DNA of 64,000 nucleotides from Aplidium turbinatum. Lineage: Eukaryota; Chordata; Ascidiacea; Aplousobranchia; Polyclinidae. The DNA lies in assembly GCA_918807975.1 (NCBI GenBank), contig OU964932.1, forward strand, positions 16,523,501-16,587,500, read 5' to 3'. Under the pieces are notes generated by a model, which worked only from the letters and a program-made list of their open reading frames with translations, searched no databases and had not been told where the DNA came from. Shown here piece by piece: positions 46,202 to 59,020 of the stretch (its first letter is position 1; the number at the start of each line of letters is the position of its first letter). The position numbers were made by a program, and so were the translations under genes.

Positions 46202-49200
46202 ATGGCATACGAAGGAGGAGCAAAGAATGATGCGGTAAAAGTAAAGTTTGCTGCTCGTGAGGGGGTTTATAAGCAATTACCTTTGGCAGAAACCTTTTAT
46301 TTGAAAAGAACTCCGTTTGTTGCCCAGGTATGAACTTGTCAGTGTAGAATGTTATTTTTGTGTGTGTTTTACTGTTTCAGACACAGTGCTTATTGATGTT
46401 GATAATTTTTAGTTACTGGTCTCTTGAAACTATGTAGCAACCAGTGACAAAAACATTTCATTCCAACAATGTTATTTTTGTTTACTGATATTGCATGATT
46501 GTACTAATGTACTGACGTTGAAAAAGAAAAAACAAATCTTACTACCAAGTCCACCTAATGAAACAGATAACTTCCCAGACAGCACAACAACTGCTTTTTA
46601 CATTGATGTGCTGTCTAGTGTCTGGGTTAGCTTACAATTTTGATTGACAGATTGCTTTGTTAAACTACAGTATAACAAGCGGACAAAATCTAGCAACCAT
46701 ACGTTACATTTCAAACTATAAAACCATCCATTGTCATTCAAGCATCTGAAAACTGACGTCCGACTTGCATTACACTGAAATAGCAATTGAGTGAATTATT
46801 GAAACTGCGCCCTTGATCAAAGTTTAAAATTGATAATTTTTTAGTTAATTCTGAGACTCCCTCGTCTTATGTTTAAATGTTACAGGAGCTGTGAACACAG
46901 TTACATGTATTGTATGCTATAGCCATTCACCAACAGCCTAACATCTTTAGCGTTGTTCTGATTATTTCTGGGTTTTGTGTGCTTTAGTGATACCTTTTCT
47001 ATGTCATATAGCTTATGTAAGGTCTCTTTAACATACAATGGCACAATGTAAAATATACCTAGGCACAGGTTCTAAAGGCAACTGAAGTCAAAACATCATT
47101 TGTGAAAGTTTCTGATGGCGATGATGAAGAAGAATGTATTTGCTTCACTGTTGGAAAGGAATTGTTTTATTTTAGTTATGGGGCTTTCAAACAGGTAATT
47201 TTTGTCTTAATTTTTGACGAATTAAAATTAGTTTATTTTAAGAATTTTATTAACTTTTCTCAATGATAACAGGTCAGACTCACCTATTCGAGACAAACGT
47301 GGAACTAAATCTGGGGACACCACCACTTGTTGGTGTATCATAAGTGAATATAGTATGGTTACCTAGAGAGATAATAGTCAAGAAAAAACATTTTTACTGA
47401 ATAGCCTAAATTACTTCAATTGCACAGTGTTTGACAGGCATGTGCATTAAATGCAATCTTCAAATTGTGCCGCAATCTTGCTTATTATTCCGTGAGGTGT
47501 TTACATTACCCAATAACATACAAATAGTGAAGCCTTATTTTGTGCTGTAACTTCGCATAAGTCAATGCAAAAATTTCCGACAAAAATAAGTCTAAACACC
47601 ACCCGCCAATCATTTGCTCACTGTTTCACATGATTGCATTTTTTGTTTGCAAACTCATATATTGATCACCATTTTTTCAACATGCTTAACAGACATCACC
47701 TTTTTTTAGTCAAAGCCATTGGTTTTTTTGGACAAGAGAAACTACAAAGGGGCATCCCCATCTTGTCATGACATCAATCAGTTTACAGTGTCCAATGAAA
47801 GTGTCAAGATTGCTGTGGGGTTTGTTGCCGGCCAAGTTCAAATAATCGACGTCAGGACAAAAGAAAGTTTACAAATTATCAATGAAGAGGTATGACCTGC
47901 AATAAGCTCATGGTGTGCCAATGGGTCATTCTGTCTAAAAAATTGTAACATAACACTTGATTTCTTCTTTCGTGTTGTCGCTACAATCAGAGCACCCATC
48001 GGTTAGCCACTGACTAATTTATTTTTATAATCCTATCCTATGATCTAAAAATACTGTACATTTGTCATGGCTGTTTTACATTTATGGTGGTTTTGTGTAA
48101 ACGATTCATCATGAGGGGTTGCTTTTGTTTTGAAGATCATTTGCAGTGTACTAAAGGTTAGAGTTGGACCAGGATTATTTGAATGAAAGAGCTTTGGTAG
48201 AAATTTCGTCTCGTTGTACCAGAAACATATATAGCCAACTACCTTTACGTATTTCACTTGTTTATTTTTAAACACTCACAAATTTTAACAACGTTACTAA
48301 AGATTTACAATTTACATTAAACATTGCTACAAAAATGTACATTTTGAATGACCTATTTACAATTTACATAACTAAATTGCTTTCAAAACTTTCTTTTGTA
48401 AATTTTTTCATGTCCTGCACAATGAACATGTAATATTTTATATTAATCTGTCTTTTTCACGTATGTGAGTGAGTTTTGGAAACTTTATCAAGGTAACTTG
48501 GTTGTATCATACACAGATGATCCACAATTATTAAAGTGATTGTAATTGCTGTCTTTGTTTTTTTTTTCTGAGTTTTTTCAGTTGTAGTTGATTATTATTT
48601 TTCTGACCCAGGTGCAGCTCTTCACTGAAAATACACTTTTGTTGGTTTAACTACCTAATTATTTGATATGAAATTTCCTATAAAAGAAAAATGCAAACGC
48701 TTCACACTATCAACAGCAGATCATTTGTGGTTGTAAAGTCTACCAGTGTAGTATTTTTGATTTTGTGCGCCCATTCTCTTCAATATGTTTGCTGTGGCCT
48801 TGAGCACATCGAGTTGTTAGATATTGCCTATTCTAGCTGATGATAATGTAGCTGTGCTGATTTGACAAAGCATTGGAAATGAACTGGTTATCACTTCTAA
48901 CAGCTTGTGGTAGATTAGCTTAACGCCTCACTTGTTTTTCGTTCTAACGACTAGATTCGACGTCAGCAAAAAAAAGGAAAAAAGACTGATCTCCTGGTTG
49001 AGATAACATGTTAATTCATCTTTTGGCAGGCATCGTTTATTTTTAATAATCAAAAATGATCTTGTATTAACGTTGTTTTTACTGACTAACTTTTAAGTTC
49101 CTCCATGTTTTGCTCGCCAGAAAAGCTATTTAGTATTGAGGCCTCGTTCTTTCCAGAAAAAGGGCAAGATGTGATCAGAACTGATTTTTGTTCAAAAAGC

Positions 49201-52200
49201 AATCGATTTTTAAAGTCTTTCGCGCTTAAAGAAAGTTTTCAGAAACCTTTATTGCGGTTATGTAGGATAGGCAAACTGTAAGCTTGAAGGCTCAATTTTT
49301 AGTAACCATGTACCATGCCTATCATGGCTACGACTTTCACAATTTACTTACCTACGTTTTAATATCGGAATGGCCCGTTTCGGTGAGTCCGATTCGGTGA
49401 GTCCGATTCGGTGAGTCTGATTCGGTGAGTCCGATCCCTTAACGGGGGATTTTTTCAATTTTTTTTTTAAATTATCGGGTACTGTAGCCTAATTATCATT
49501 GCCGTTTTAGGGTTAGGGATTTGGGGTTAGGGTTAGAGGTTAGGAACTCACCGAATTGGACTCACCGAATCGAACTCACCGAATAGTAGCAGACCCTTTT
49601 AATATATATTTTATAGACAAATGTTGGTTGGTTTATATTAAGTATAGATTCTCTATCATACTAATAATAAGATAATCAGCTTTTCAATGTTGAAATTTAA
49701 AACTAAGCATTGAAACTATTTCAGAGATTGGTTGAAAAGTCCAAGGTCACATGTGTGAAGTGGTATCCGGGAAATGAAAACTTGCTTCTATCAGCTCACA
49801 TAAGCGGCTTCATGTACACATACGACATCACATCGCCCTGTTCCAACTACACTCCCGTGTACAATCCTCAGGTAATGAAGCATCTAAAGTTAATGTTGAA
49901 CTACGATATGGTACTTCAGAAGTGTAGATACAAACGACCTGTTTTAACCCGATGCTGTGAGTTCGCTATGTTAGTAGCGGTTTGCACAAGCTTTTGGAAC
50001 ACATTTCCATAGTCATGTGCTAATTGTGCTATGACGACACTATGTTAACCCTGGCTTCATGTCACACCCTCGTCATACGCAGTCATCAAAAGCTGTAATT
50101 TTTACATCGTTTAACGTTAATATACGGATATGAAACGATGTAAAATAGTAACTAAGGGAAGACTTTTCAATGAGTGGTGTTTTTCGTTTTACGGAGGTTT
50201 TTTCCGCTGACACGAGTGTTGGTCGATCCTGCTCGAAATGGCTTCAATCTTAAATACATGGTAGTATAGCCAAATGTTATGAATCAACATGCACTGCAGT
50301 CGTTCTGCTGTTAACAATAGTTAAGAAATGCTGGTCTGTCATCTGTTTATACTTTATAGTGAAGTCAGAAAAATTTAAAACATTTAATTGCCTAATATTT
50401 CAGCCGCACAAAACTGGAGACGGGTACTCAATCCTAACCGTAAAGACGAAGCAATCTTCTGCGTCATTGTCAAACAGCACCAGTTCGGCTGGGGTATCTC
50501 AAAACCCGATTTACAAGTGGGTCATGTCGACGGACGGATCCGGTGTGCATGCCTTCGAATTTTCCCCATGTTCAAGATTCGTGGCTGTGGTCACTCAGGT
50601 ATTGATCTTCTTCGCGACGACGATAAAAAAAGTTTGAAGATTGAAGTTAGACTTCTTAAATAGACTTAGTTAGGCTTCCACCAAAATAAAATGTTTGAGT
50701 TAATTCGGAATGTGATAGCCAATTCTGTTCTCTAAACTGCATGATGTTCTTACATACACTAAACAAGTTGTAACCAAATACCATTTTAGCGTTCAAGTGC
50801 AACTTATGAAGTATCTCCTCCAAGACGTTTATAGTGTGGTTTATTTGTTACAACTGTCTGTTGATTACAATTTTTTGCAATTTTCAGAACGGTTATCTAC
50901 GCGTTATAGATCACAACACCTTTGAGCTATACGGCTACATGAAAAGCTACTTTGGAGGATTGTTGACTTGCTCTTGGAGCCCTGACGGAAGGTTCATTGC
51001 AACAGGCGGTGAAGATGACCTCATCACCGTGTGGTCTTTTTGCCAACAGTGTGTGGTAGCCAGAGGAAACGGGCACAGATCGTGGATTAGCAGCGTCTCG
51101 TTTGATCCATTTTGCTGCACTATACCATCCGATGATGACATGAAAGAATTTTATGGCTTGCCCAGTGTCAGTGACATCATTTCCACCCATACGTCAGGTG
51201 ACTTTTTGTCATCGCGCAGCAACTCCACAGAATTTTCACTTGAAGCTGGAGGCGACACGAGAAAGACCAAGTCCAGCTCAAAAGAGAGCGGCGACAGCCC
51301 AAAAGACTATAAATCGCAGTCGGATTGCGACGTAGAGAAACCGTTTCCTTCTCCAACCAGCGCGATCCGTCGTCTACGGACTTACAGCAACGTATCGAGA
51401 TTGTCTCGATTGAACATTGGTTTGGACGGTGGCGCACCGTCGCTATGTTATAGGTTCGGCTCTGTTGGCCAAGACGCGCAAATCTGCCTTTGGGAGATCG
51501 ATGAAAACATTTTCTATTTTTCTGAAAGACTAAAGTCTTCCGCAACGAAAAGCACAGACCCACTAGCTGGCAATGACAGCAGTGACGTCATTATTGAAAA
51601 TTCATCCGCCCACGTCAATGGTGACTTCAGCTTATCAACAACTGAGCACAACAGCGATAGGCCTCTTCCGTATTGCATGTACGATAAAAAATCCGGCGAT
51701 TCGTTGAATTCGTTAGTAGCCAATTCGCGGTCTAGTAGCATGGGCCATTCTCTGAACACTACCATCAACTCAACGAAAGATCTCAAACATTCTTCGAAAA
51801 CAAACAATATTTCGAACAGTTTATCTGCTATTCGGAAATTTTCCACAACCGGTTCGCACGACCACCCCCGAAAAGGTTTGAAGGAACACAAACGAAACCT
51901 AAGTTTACCCCATTTTGGCTGGAGAAGCACACTGAACCACAGCAATAGTTCGTCGTCAAAAACCGCGTTTCATAAAAAGCAACAAGCAGCGAAGGTACGA
52001 CTCAGATTGACTCAGTCTCATTGGTTCTCACAATTTTTTGCTCCATCGCCCCCCTTATCACTAAAAAAACTATTTTCGCCCCTTTGAAAAATGTCATGAT
52101 TATTCCACGAAATCAGTATAAGATTGCATGATTTGCAGTTCAATGTGATGCGTGTGTTTGGTAGCTTTCACAAAGGTTTAAAAGATTTGGCATAATCTTA

Positions 52201-54727
52201 GTAAAGTAATGCATGGGCAGCGAACGTAGCATCGAATACACTTAGTTAGTTGTTTAATATTTTTGTCCACCAATCGCCTCCTTTCAATTTTTTTTTCCCA
52301 TCCATTTTAAAATCGTCCACTTTGAGAACCACTCGTCCATTTTGAGAATCTTTATGTTCACAAATTGTGACAATTCAGCCATAAATCACTTTTGTTTCTT
52401 GTATTTGGTACTTCAATGTAAAGGCTGATTTACTGATCGGGAATTACCGTACTTTGCAGATTATAACGGGTAGTCTATTTGCTGTCAATCAAGTAATCAT
52501 TGAAAGTAGTTTGATATCACCCTATAGTTGGCAGAGGCAAAGATTAAATTTAAAGAAAACAGCTCTTTCAGTTTATCTGAAATATTGGCGTTTTTCATCC
52601 GGACTCTAGCTGCCAGTTGGCCCCTTCCGTGCCATGTGAATCATAAAAACTGGAAATTTTTGCATCATAAATGTATCTTGTTTTTTTTTACTTCTGTTTG
52701 TCCGGATGCTAAACTTGCTACACCACTTCTTTTAGTACAGCTAATAACATAGCTTGACCGGTTTTGTCCCGTTTGGCTGGCACAAGTATGGTACACCTCT
52801 ACTGCCCCGAAACGTTGCCGGGCACTATGCGGTCATGATGCAGCGATAGTGACCAAATCTAGCCGCTTGTTTCGCCCAATGACAGTCAGCACCACAGCCA
52901 TAAGAGGTGCTATGGTGGTCTTGCACTTGATTGAAGCAGTCTGCTGAACATATAGTTTTGCTGATGAGCACTGTAGTATGTACTTTGCGGGATCGTGTAA
53001 TCTCGAATTTGGTAAGTAACACTGCCAAAAAGATCTTGTTGTATTTTTAGTGTAGCCATGGCCATCTGGAGATCTGGCCTGATTTGTCACATGTTGCAGA
53101 TTTTGATTACAGCTACTGCTAGTGTTTGAGTGACATTTTCTGAGATTCTTTTACTTTTTCCTGTCTCCTAAAATTAAAAATTAACATCTTCGAAATCAAA
53201 TTTTTTTGTTTTTTAACATGTTTGTGAGGATGTCAAAAGTTAAACCTATTGTGTCATCTGGGGAAAACAGTAAAGAAAGCGTAAAAATAAATTTTTTAAA
53301 AAAATTTATTTAAACATTCGCCCAAAGTTAGCAAAATCTTGAAATTTCTACAAAATGTGACAAATCAGGCCGTATATTTAGGTAACCATGGTGTAGCCTA
53401 CTACGTATACTGTGCGTTACCATGCAGCTGACCAAAATTAAAAACATTTTTTTAGCAGCCTGTGAAGACATTCGGCACCACTTTGTGTCCTATCTTGAAA
53501 GGGACGGCCATGTTGGAGCCAATCGTATGTAAGAAAGTATGCACGGGTCGGATGACCTGCCTGCATTTCAAGCGGGATTGCATTGTCACAACTTGCCAGG
53601 ACGGCTACATGCAGTTATGGAAAAGACCTACTGTTGTAAGTGGTCAGAAATATTGCCCGTGAATTTTTTTTAACTGCTTGCGCGAAAACATATTTGTCTT
53701 GATTTTATACAAGAGCACTGGGTCACAAAATTTTTATAGTACCAGATGAGCGTGATCAATTATTTTGTGTCTCGAAAGTAACTTGTCAGGCTAGATACAT
53801 CGACAAACACAACCAAAGATGAGTTGTTAGCGGTGTGTGTCCCGCCAGCGAAATTTTTTTTCCCACGAGATTTTTGTCTCATTGATTCTAGTCACTCTAA
53901 AAGTAAGATTTTCCGAAAGTGTTTTGAGAGATTGGTTGATTCAGATTGCGAAATAACTATTTGCCAATGAAATTGTGCAATGATAATAAAATATAAGCTT
54001 TCCCTAACCCTACTTTTTTGAAAAGCTCTTGTGCACCGCAAAAATTAATTTAAAGAAAAAAAAAGTTTGACTACGACGGGCGTCGAACCCCTGTTCTCCC
54101 GATCAGTAGGCTGAGGATGAAACCACTGAACCAACCGTGCCAACGAGAAAAAGTTGCATTCACAGGGTTTTAATACAAACTTTTACCAAAATATGTAAAT
54201 GAGACAGAAATCTGGTGGGAAAAAAATTTTCGCGTCCCGCCACTACCTCGAGGGTTTATAAAGACATTACCCCTTAAATTTTGGACTTACAAGATTGATT
54301 GATTGATTGAATCTTTATCCTCAGACTGGGAAAGCTTCTATGAGAGCTAAATCCTGGCAGTTTCGCATACTTGTAGACTGTAGAGGCTTTAAATCACTGA
54401 CGCAGGCCGGTCACCGAGATTGACAGAGTGAAGTTCCCGATTGTTGAAGTTTTGTTACCGAGGAATTATTCCATCTATTAGATGCCGCTGAATGGAGACG
54501 CTGAATGCGTTGACGCAACATAAGATAGGCTCGTTGGAAGATGACGCAACATATCCAAAAGGGAAAGTTGTTTTTTAGTGTTTTCTAATTCTTAAGATGA
54601 AATAAGAAACTTCTTCTGGAATCAGTGATGATGATTGAACCGTGTGTTTCAGGACCATGAAGTCAGCAATCTCCCGTCCAGCCCCCTTTCACAAAAACAA
54701 TCTTCCGAGAACGGGACAGTGGTGTGA
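46202..54727 (+). CDS. WDR20: WDR20-like WD-repeat protein, activator of USP12/USP46 deubiquitinases
   Basis: Eight exons, all joins phase 0 and GT/AG: 46202-46327, 47069-47194, 47710-47889, 49725-49871, 50404-50598, 50888-51994, 53459-53635 and 54653-54727. They total 710 residues; human WDR20 has about 569. Matches to it run in order: VKFAAREGVYKQLP, PSCHDINQFTV, VGFVAGQVQIID, SKVTCVKWYPGNENL, SYFGGLLTCSWSPDGRF, TGGEDDLITVWSF, GHRSWISSVSFDP, YRFGSVGQDAQICLWEI and ITCQDGY-like CIVTTCQDGYMQLW. The extra length is a Ser-rich, charged and probably disordered insert in exon 6 (about residues 340-440 and 465-625). Known WDR20 binds and activates USP12 and USP46. Exon 7 has a tandem acceptor (TAGCAG). 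Failing to splice exon 7 would end the protein at 53662 after VSGQKYCP. Confidence 0.95.
46573..46628. repeat. Palindromic MITE (family P), degenerate copy in WDR20 intron 1
   Basis: CCCAGACAGCACAAC and GTGCTGTCTAGTGTCTGGG enclose a shortened centre, TTTTTACATTGATG. Confidence 0.6.
49366..49596. mobile_element. Foldback element with TTAGGG-like internal array, copy 2 (WDR20 intron 3)
   Basis: Perfect 9-bp duplication TTTTAATAT at 49357-49365 and 49597-49605. It starts CGGAATGGCCCGTTTCGG and ends CGAATAGTAGCAGACCC, as in copy 1 at 44570. Four direct repeats of GAGTCCGATTCGGT-type sequence lie on the left, and the centre has GTTTTAGGGTTAGGG with only a few units. Confidence 0.85.
53848..54233. 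mobile_element. Second inverted-repeat element with 9-bp duplication carrying a tRNA-like core (WDR20 intron 7)
   Basis: The direct flanking repeat GTCCCGCCA (53839-53847 and 54234-54242) is 9 bp. The left arm starts GCGAAATTTTTTTTCCCACG and the right arm, reversed, starts GCGAAAATTTTTTTCCCACC. Both continue with AGATTT and TGTCTCATT. The arms share no sequence with the element at 23721-24094. The centre contains a tRNA-like sequence on the minus strand at 54072-54142. Confidence 0.8.
54072..54142 (-). tRNA. tRNA-like sequence inside a DNA transposon (pseudo-tRNA)
   Basis: On the minus strand it reads GGCACGGTTGGTTCAGTGG (A-box region) and GGGGTTCGACGCCCGTCG (B-box region) about 35 bases apart. 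The acceptor ends do not pair well, so it is not a convincing functional tRNA. Polymerase III internal promoter elements are the main support. Confidence 0.35.
54291..54518 (-). repeat. SINE-A, minus strand, 5'-truncated (WDR20 intron 7)
   Basis: It starts with the reversed tail (GATTGATTGATTGATTGAATC), then TTTATCCTCAGACTGGGAAA, CTGGCAGTTTCGCATACTTG and ATTAGATGCCGCTGAATGG. The tRNA-like head is mostly missing. It ends 135 bp before the last WDR20 exon. Confidence 0.8.
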
Positions 54728-54824
54728 CGGTTCCATGAGATACCAGACCGATTGTGCTCCAATTCAGTTTGAATCTCACGACCAGAGATCGATCTTGGGA
54801 TGCAGCGTCGAGCAAGAAGCTTTC

Positions 54825-54911
54825 TCAGACAGCAAAATCCGTCACTTTTACATTGATTCAACGTCTGCAGACGTTGAATCAATGTAAAAATGATGGATTT
54901 TTCTGTCTGGG
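54825..54911. repeat. Palindromic MITE (family P) in the likely WDR20 3' UTR
   Basis: CTCAGACAGCAAAATCCGTC mirrors GATGGATTTTTCTGTCTGGG. The core TACATTGATTCAACGTC mirrors GACGTTGAATCAATGTA around CTGCAG. It starts 97 bp after the WDR20 stop. Confidence 0.9.
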
Positions 54912-55333
54912 TATCTTCAACAAGCGAGAAACGTTTTTGAACGCAATCACGACGTACAGTTGCGTGTATTGAATGTTGTTCAATCTAAATAACTGCAGTT
55001 TCTTTGTTGGACATCCTTACGTTTTGTAACATTTTTTTTCGGGCGCTTGTCGTCCTGCCTTCACCACACACCTTTGTACACCGATGTCAGACATTTTGTC
55101 CAATTACTCTTCGCCTTCGCAACGCAATGGGGTAAACAATGTCTAATTGAACTCGTTGTTGATTCTGTCCACTGGCGAGATTGACCAAAGCTCCAACAAA
55201 TCCCCCTTGTCATACGCAGATGACACAACAGGCTGGGGCTCAGTATTAGCACTGAGATCTTGTGTCACGTAATTTAGACCAAAGTAGTTTTTGCTTTGCC
55301 AAATTCCTTTACAAACATTGATTCATGTTGAAA

Positions 55334-55774
55334 CAGGGGCTCTATCCACTTTTAGAATTCGGGGGGTGATTTTTGGACAGTGGGTTAAAACCATCATAGT
55401 TATTTCAACTTATGGGGGGCTATGCCCCCCAGACCCCCCATTGCAGCATCAGCTCCATTGATCATCAACGTACACAGGGTCTCCAAATGGTTTCACAAAG
55501 TATGTTTCGATCGGAAATGGCATTTTTGGGTAAGCATTTACCTAAAGTTAAAACTCCACAGTGTATACGCCTGTCTCGTAGTTCAGGGTTACCAAATCAA
55601 AGAAGTGATAACAGCCGAGATATTTTTTTTTTCAAAATTCCTTCAATACAGTAAAATATCACAAAACCTTTTCAAAGCCAAATGAGTGGGGGGGGGGTAA
55701 TTTTGCATTGCTCACCCCCCACTTCAATCAGTGGGGGTGATCACCCCCCCCCCCCCCCTTGGATAGAGCCCATG
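55334..55774. mobile_element. hAT-like non-autonomous element with G/C-run ends
   Basis: Flanks TGTTGAAA (55326-55333) and TGTTGAAT (55775-55782) match at 7 of 8. Ends are CAGGGGCTCTATCCACTTT and CTTGGATAGAGCCCATG, next to G runs and a C run of about 17. Confidence 0.8.
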
Positions 55775-56383
55775 TGTTGAATATTGAACGAGTCTACTTA
55801 AGAAAGAAAATGTTTTTTTCGTTGTAAATTTCCAATGTTAGGTTGTTTTAGTTTGAGAGGGGATAAACTTTCCCGAAAGTATAGTGGCATTTTGAAGACC
55901 AAGTCCAATTTAAAATTATCTTCTTTTTTTGTACGAAATCGATGCCCATTGGGATGTAGCAAACTGCGTCGTGCACCACAGAAGCTTATGGATTCCATTC
56001 TTCAAAGTGACGATGCCAGAAATGTTTATTTTTTTTTCTTTTTGAAGCACCCGATTTTCTTTGGAGGCGTGTTTCCCCATTTGCAAAATGTTACATTTTG
56101 ATCAGTACTCGAATTTCCGTCTTGTAAAACTGTGATTGGATTTTTTTTATTTGGTCAGACACTTTGATCGCATTTAAGTTTCATTCTGGTCACCAAAAGT
56201 TTCCGTTTTTTTTTTAAAGTTTTTTTGCAACGTTTTTAAACTTGCGACGTTAAAGAGATGCAAAAAGTACTTTTGCTAGCTGTCCTGTTAGGCTTGTGAC
56301 CGCAGCATGTGCCAAGCCAGAAAGCGATTTCTTTGTGATCGATGCATAAAAGGCTGATTTGATGGCTTGGTACCGCCATGTAC

Positions 56384-59020
56384 CGAAACAGCAAATCAAT
56401 CGTTTTTTTTACATACTTAACGTCTGCAGACGTAAAAAACTATTGATCTGGTCAGAGACCCTTGTGTAAACTTACTTTACCGGAAGTGACTGTACTCCCA
56501 CAAGCAACCACAATGTATCCAAACCCTTGGATAACTTAATCATATCATCACTCTCTACTGTAATATTCTACTTTGCGTTGTTTGGTTGCAATCTGAAGTT
56601 CTAGACAATACGTTTGAGCGCGTATTAAATTATTTTTTAACAATTGATGATGTCCAGGGTTAAGTGTTTTGCTTAAGGCACCCCCTCTACACCCCTTGCA
56701 ATCAATCCTGCGATTTTTGTCATTCATCATTATCAACTTAGCCAGCAAATCAGTGCTTTGTTACATTGATTCAACGATTGCAGAGGTTGAATCAATGTAA
56801 AAAAAACTTAACAGTTGGTTAGGTTTTGATTTTTATTAAAGCAACAGAATTATGTTGGTAGAAATCATTTCTTTTAAGTGTGTTGTTGAATCTTTATACA
56901 AATACAAGCTAGAAACTTTTTTGTTGATCAAATTTCAAACAGTTACGAAAGTCTGGTTTCACCCGTTGGAAAAACTATATTTTCAATGGTCTTTTCATTT
57001 CTTCGTTTGAACATCACGCGTTCTTATCGAGTAGGCAATTTAGAAAGAAAAGCAATTTTTCAACATAATATAATTTACTACTGCATTTCATTTATATCCT
57101 TTTTCCTACTACGTTTACCCAGCCAGCAAATCAGTCAGTTTTACATTAATTCAACCTCTACAGACGTTAAATCAATCTAAAAAAATATGTTTTCTGGCTA
57201 AGTCTTTGTGTAAATGTCTAAAAACTAAAGTACTTTGGACGAACGTTCTTGGCACTGAAGAAGAACCTCCTCGTGTTAAAGTTGAACTTCTCTTCCTCTA
57301 AGCGAGACAACATAATCGATAGGCAAAATTCTGAGAGTTAACTTAACACATTGTGTCAGGTGTCACTGCCTGCCACGTTAGAATTACCCAACCGGCAAAA
57401 TCCGTCATTTTTACATTGATTCAACTTCTGCAGACGTTGAATCAATGTAAACAATGATTGATTTACTGGCTGGGTAGCTTCAGTTTGTGACAATTTTCAT
57501 CAATAATCTTGTGAATTACGTTGTTATTTCGTCATATTTCTTTCGTTTGTGAACGATACGTTTTGCGTTTTTTTCTTTTTTCTGCAGATGTATATCTTGT
57601 GTTGAGAATATTTAATTTAGAGCAGGAGGTGTAGCGCATGCGCTTCACATGATGCAAGGTTTATTTTGAAATATAGTAATTGAGTATCGCATAACAATCA
57701 CCGGACAATTATGGAAACTCTTCTTTCATGAATTTAGGTCCAGAAAATGTGTCATTTCCTGTTTTAAAAATTGCTTTTTAGATAAAAAAAAAACATATAG
57801 AAATATGGAGTGTTTTGAAATGGGTTTATAACCGGTTGAAACACTTTCGTGACATCGATAAAGACAAACGCTTGTATGATATCAGTCTGATCATGAATGG
57901 TCCGTGGTCTGATAAAATGCTGATCATGTTAGTTTATGCGAAACCATTACAGAAAATAGATTACTGACAACATCTGTGGAATAACCCTTCAAAATGTCAC
58001 TATTTGGTTTATGCGGCTGTCAACTTGGTTCATTAAGTTAACAGGTTTTTATCTTTTACACTCAGCAAATGCTTTTTTGCATTAATTTCACGTCTGCAGA
58101 CGTCGAATCAATGTAAGAAAGGTCTGATTTGCTGACTGGATTGTTTTCATGATTTTCATGCATCTTGTTTATTCAAACTAAAGCTTTGTTCCAATGTTTG
58201 CATCGCACTTTTTATCTTATGCTGCTGTGTTTCACAAGTGCCTTCCCAGACAACAAAATCCGTCATTTTTGCATAAATTCAACGTCTGCAGACGTTGAAT
58301 CAATGCAAAATTGACGGATTTTGTTGTCTGGGTCTGAAACTGCTGCCACAAATTGTTAAAACCATTATAAAACTCAGCTGACAAAAAGTTATGAAGTCAT
58401 CTTGTGCTTACCTTTAGGACAAGAAACAACTGCTCGGAACAAAGGTTGTTGTCGATTTTACATAAACATCTTTCCTTATTTGTGATAATACTACCAATGC
58501 GCATTCATCGAATACTGGCAGTTGTACAACAATTTATTTTTTTATAATTCATTAAAGAATTGATTTCGCAATAATAAATGCATCTTCAGCTTGTTTAAAC
58601 TTGTGCAACTTTGCACAACCATCGCACAGTTTGGAAAAGCTGACGTTTATTTCAGCTTGTGGTTCAAGCGCTGCTTTTAATGAATGGCATTCGGGTGTTG
58701 CTACATTTTCGGTCAAGACCTAAATTCATTTTTTTCAGTATTTGAATATTCTTTAAAGATAAGCTTCCAGCAGCCGACTCGCCACAGTCGTGAACATTTT
58801 TCACACGTTGTTTTAACTTGTCAAAGTGTTAAGCTGATGAAGCTCACGAATGATACCATATCGGCAATTTCCATATGGCTGAAGTGCGTGTGACAGGGAA
58901 ACACTATTTTTCTGTGAACTTGTTAACAGTGAGTCATCTCAGCTAGAAAATCCGCCTTCTTACATTAGTTCAACATCTGAAGACGTCAGTTGACGCAAAA
59001 GGGTGGATTTTTTAGCTGGG
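56384..59020. repeat. Cluster of seven palindromic MITEs (family P)
   Basis: Approximate copies: 56384-56459, 56739-56821, 57118-57202, 57387-57474, 58059-58139, 58245-58332 and 58938-59020. The copy at 58245-58332 is a nearly perfect 88-bp palindrome (CCCAGACAACAAAATCCGTC mirrored by GACGGATTTTGTTGTCTGGG). The copy at 57387-57474 is flanked by TA on both sides. Central variants all keep CTGCAGACGT-type text. Two outer-end variants occur: CCCAGACAGC and CCCAGCCAGC. Confidence 0.88.
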
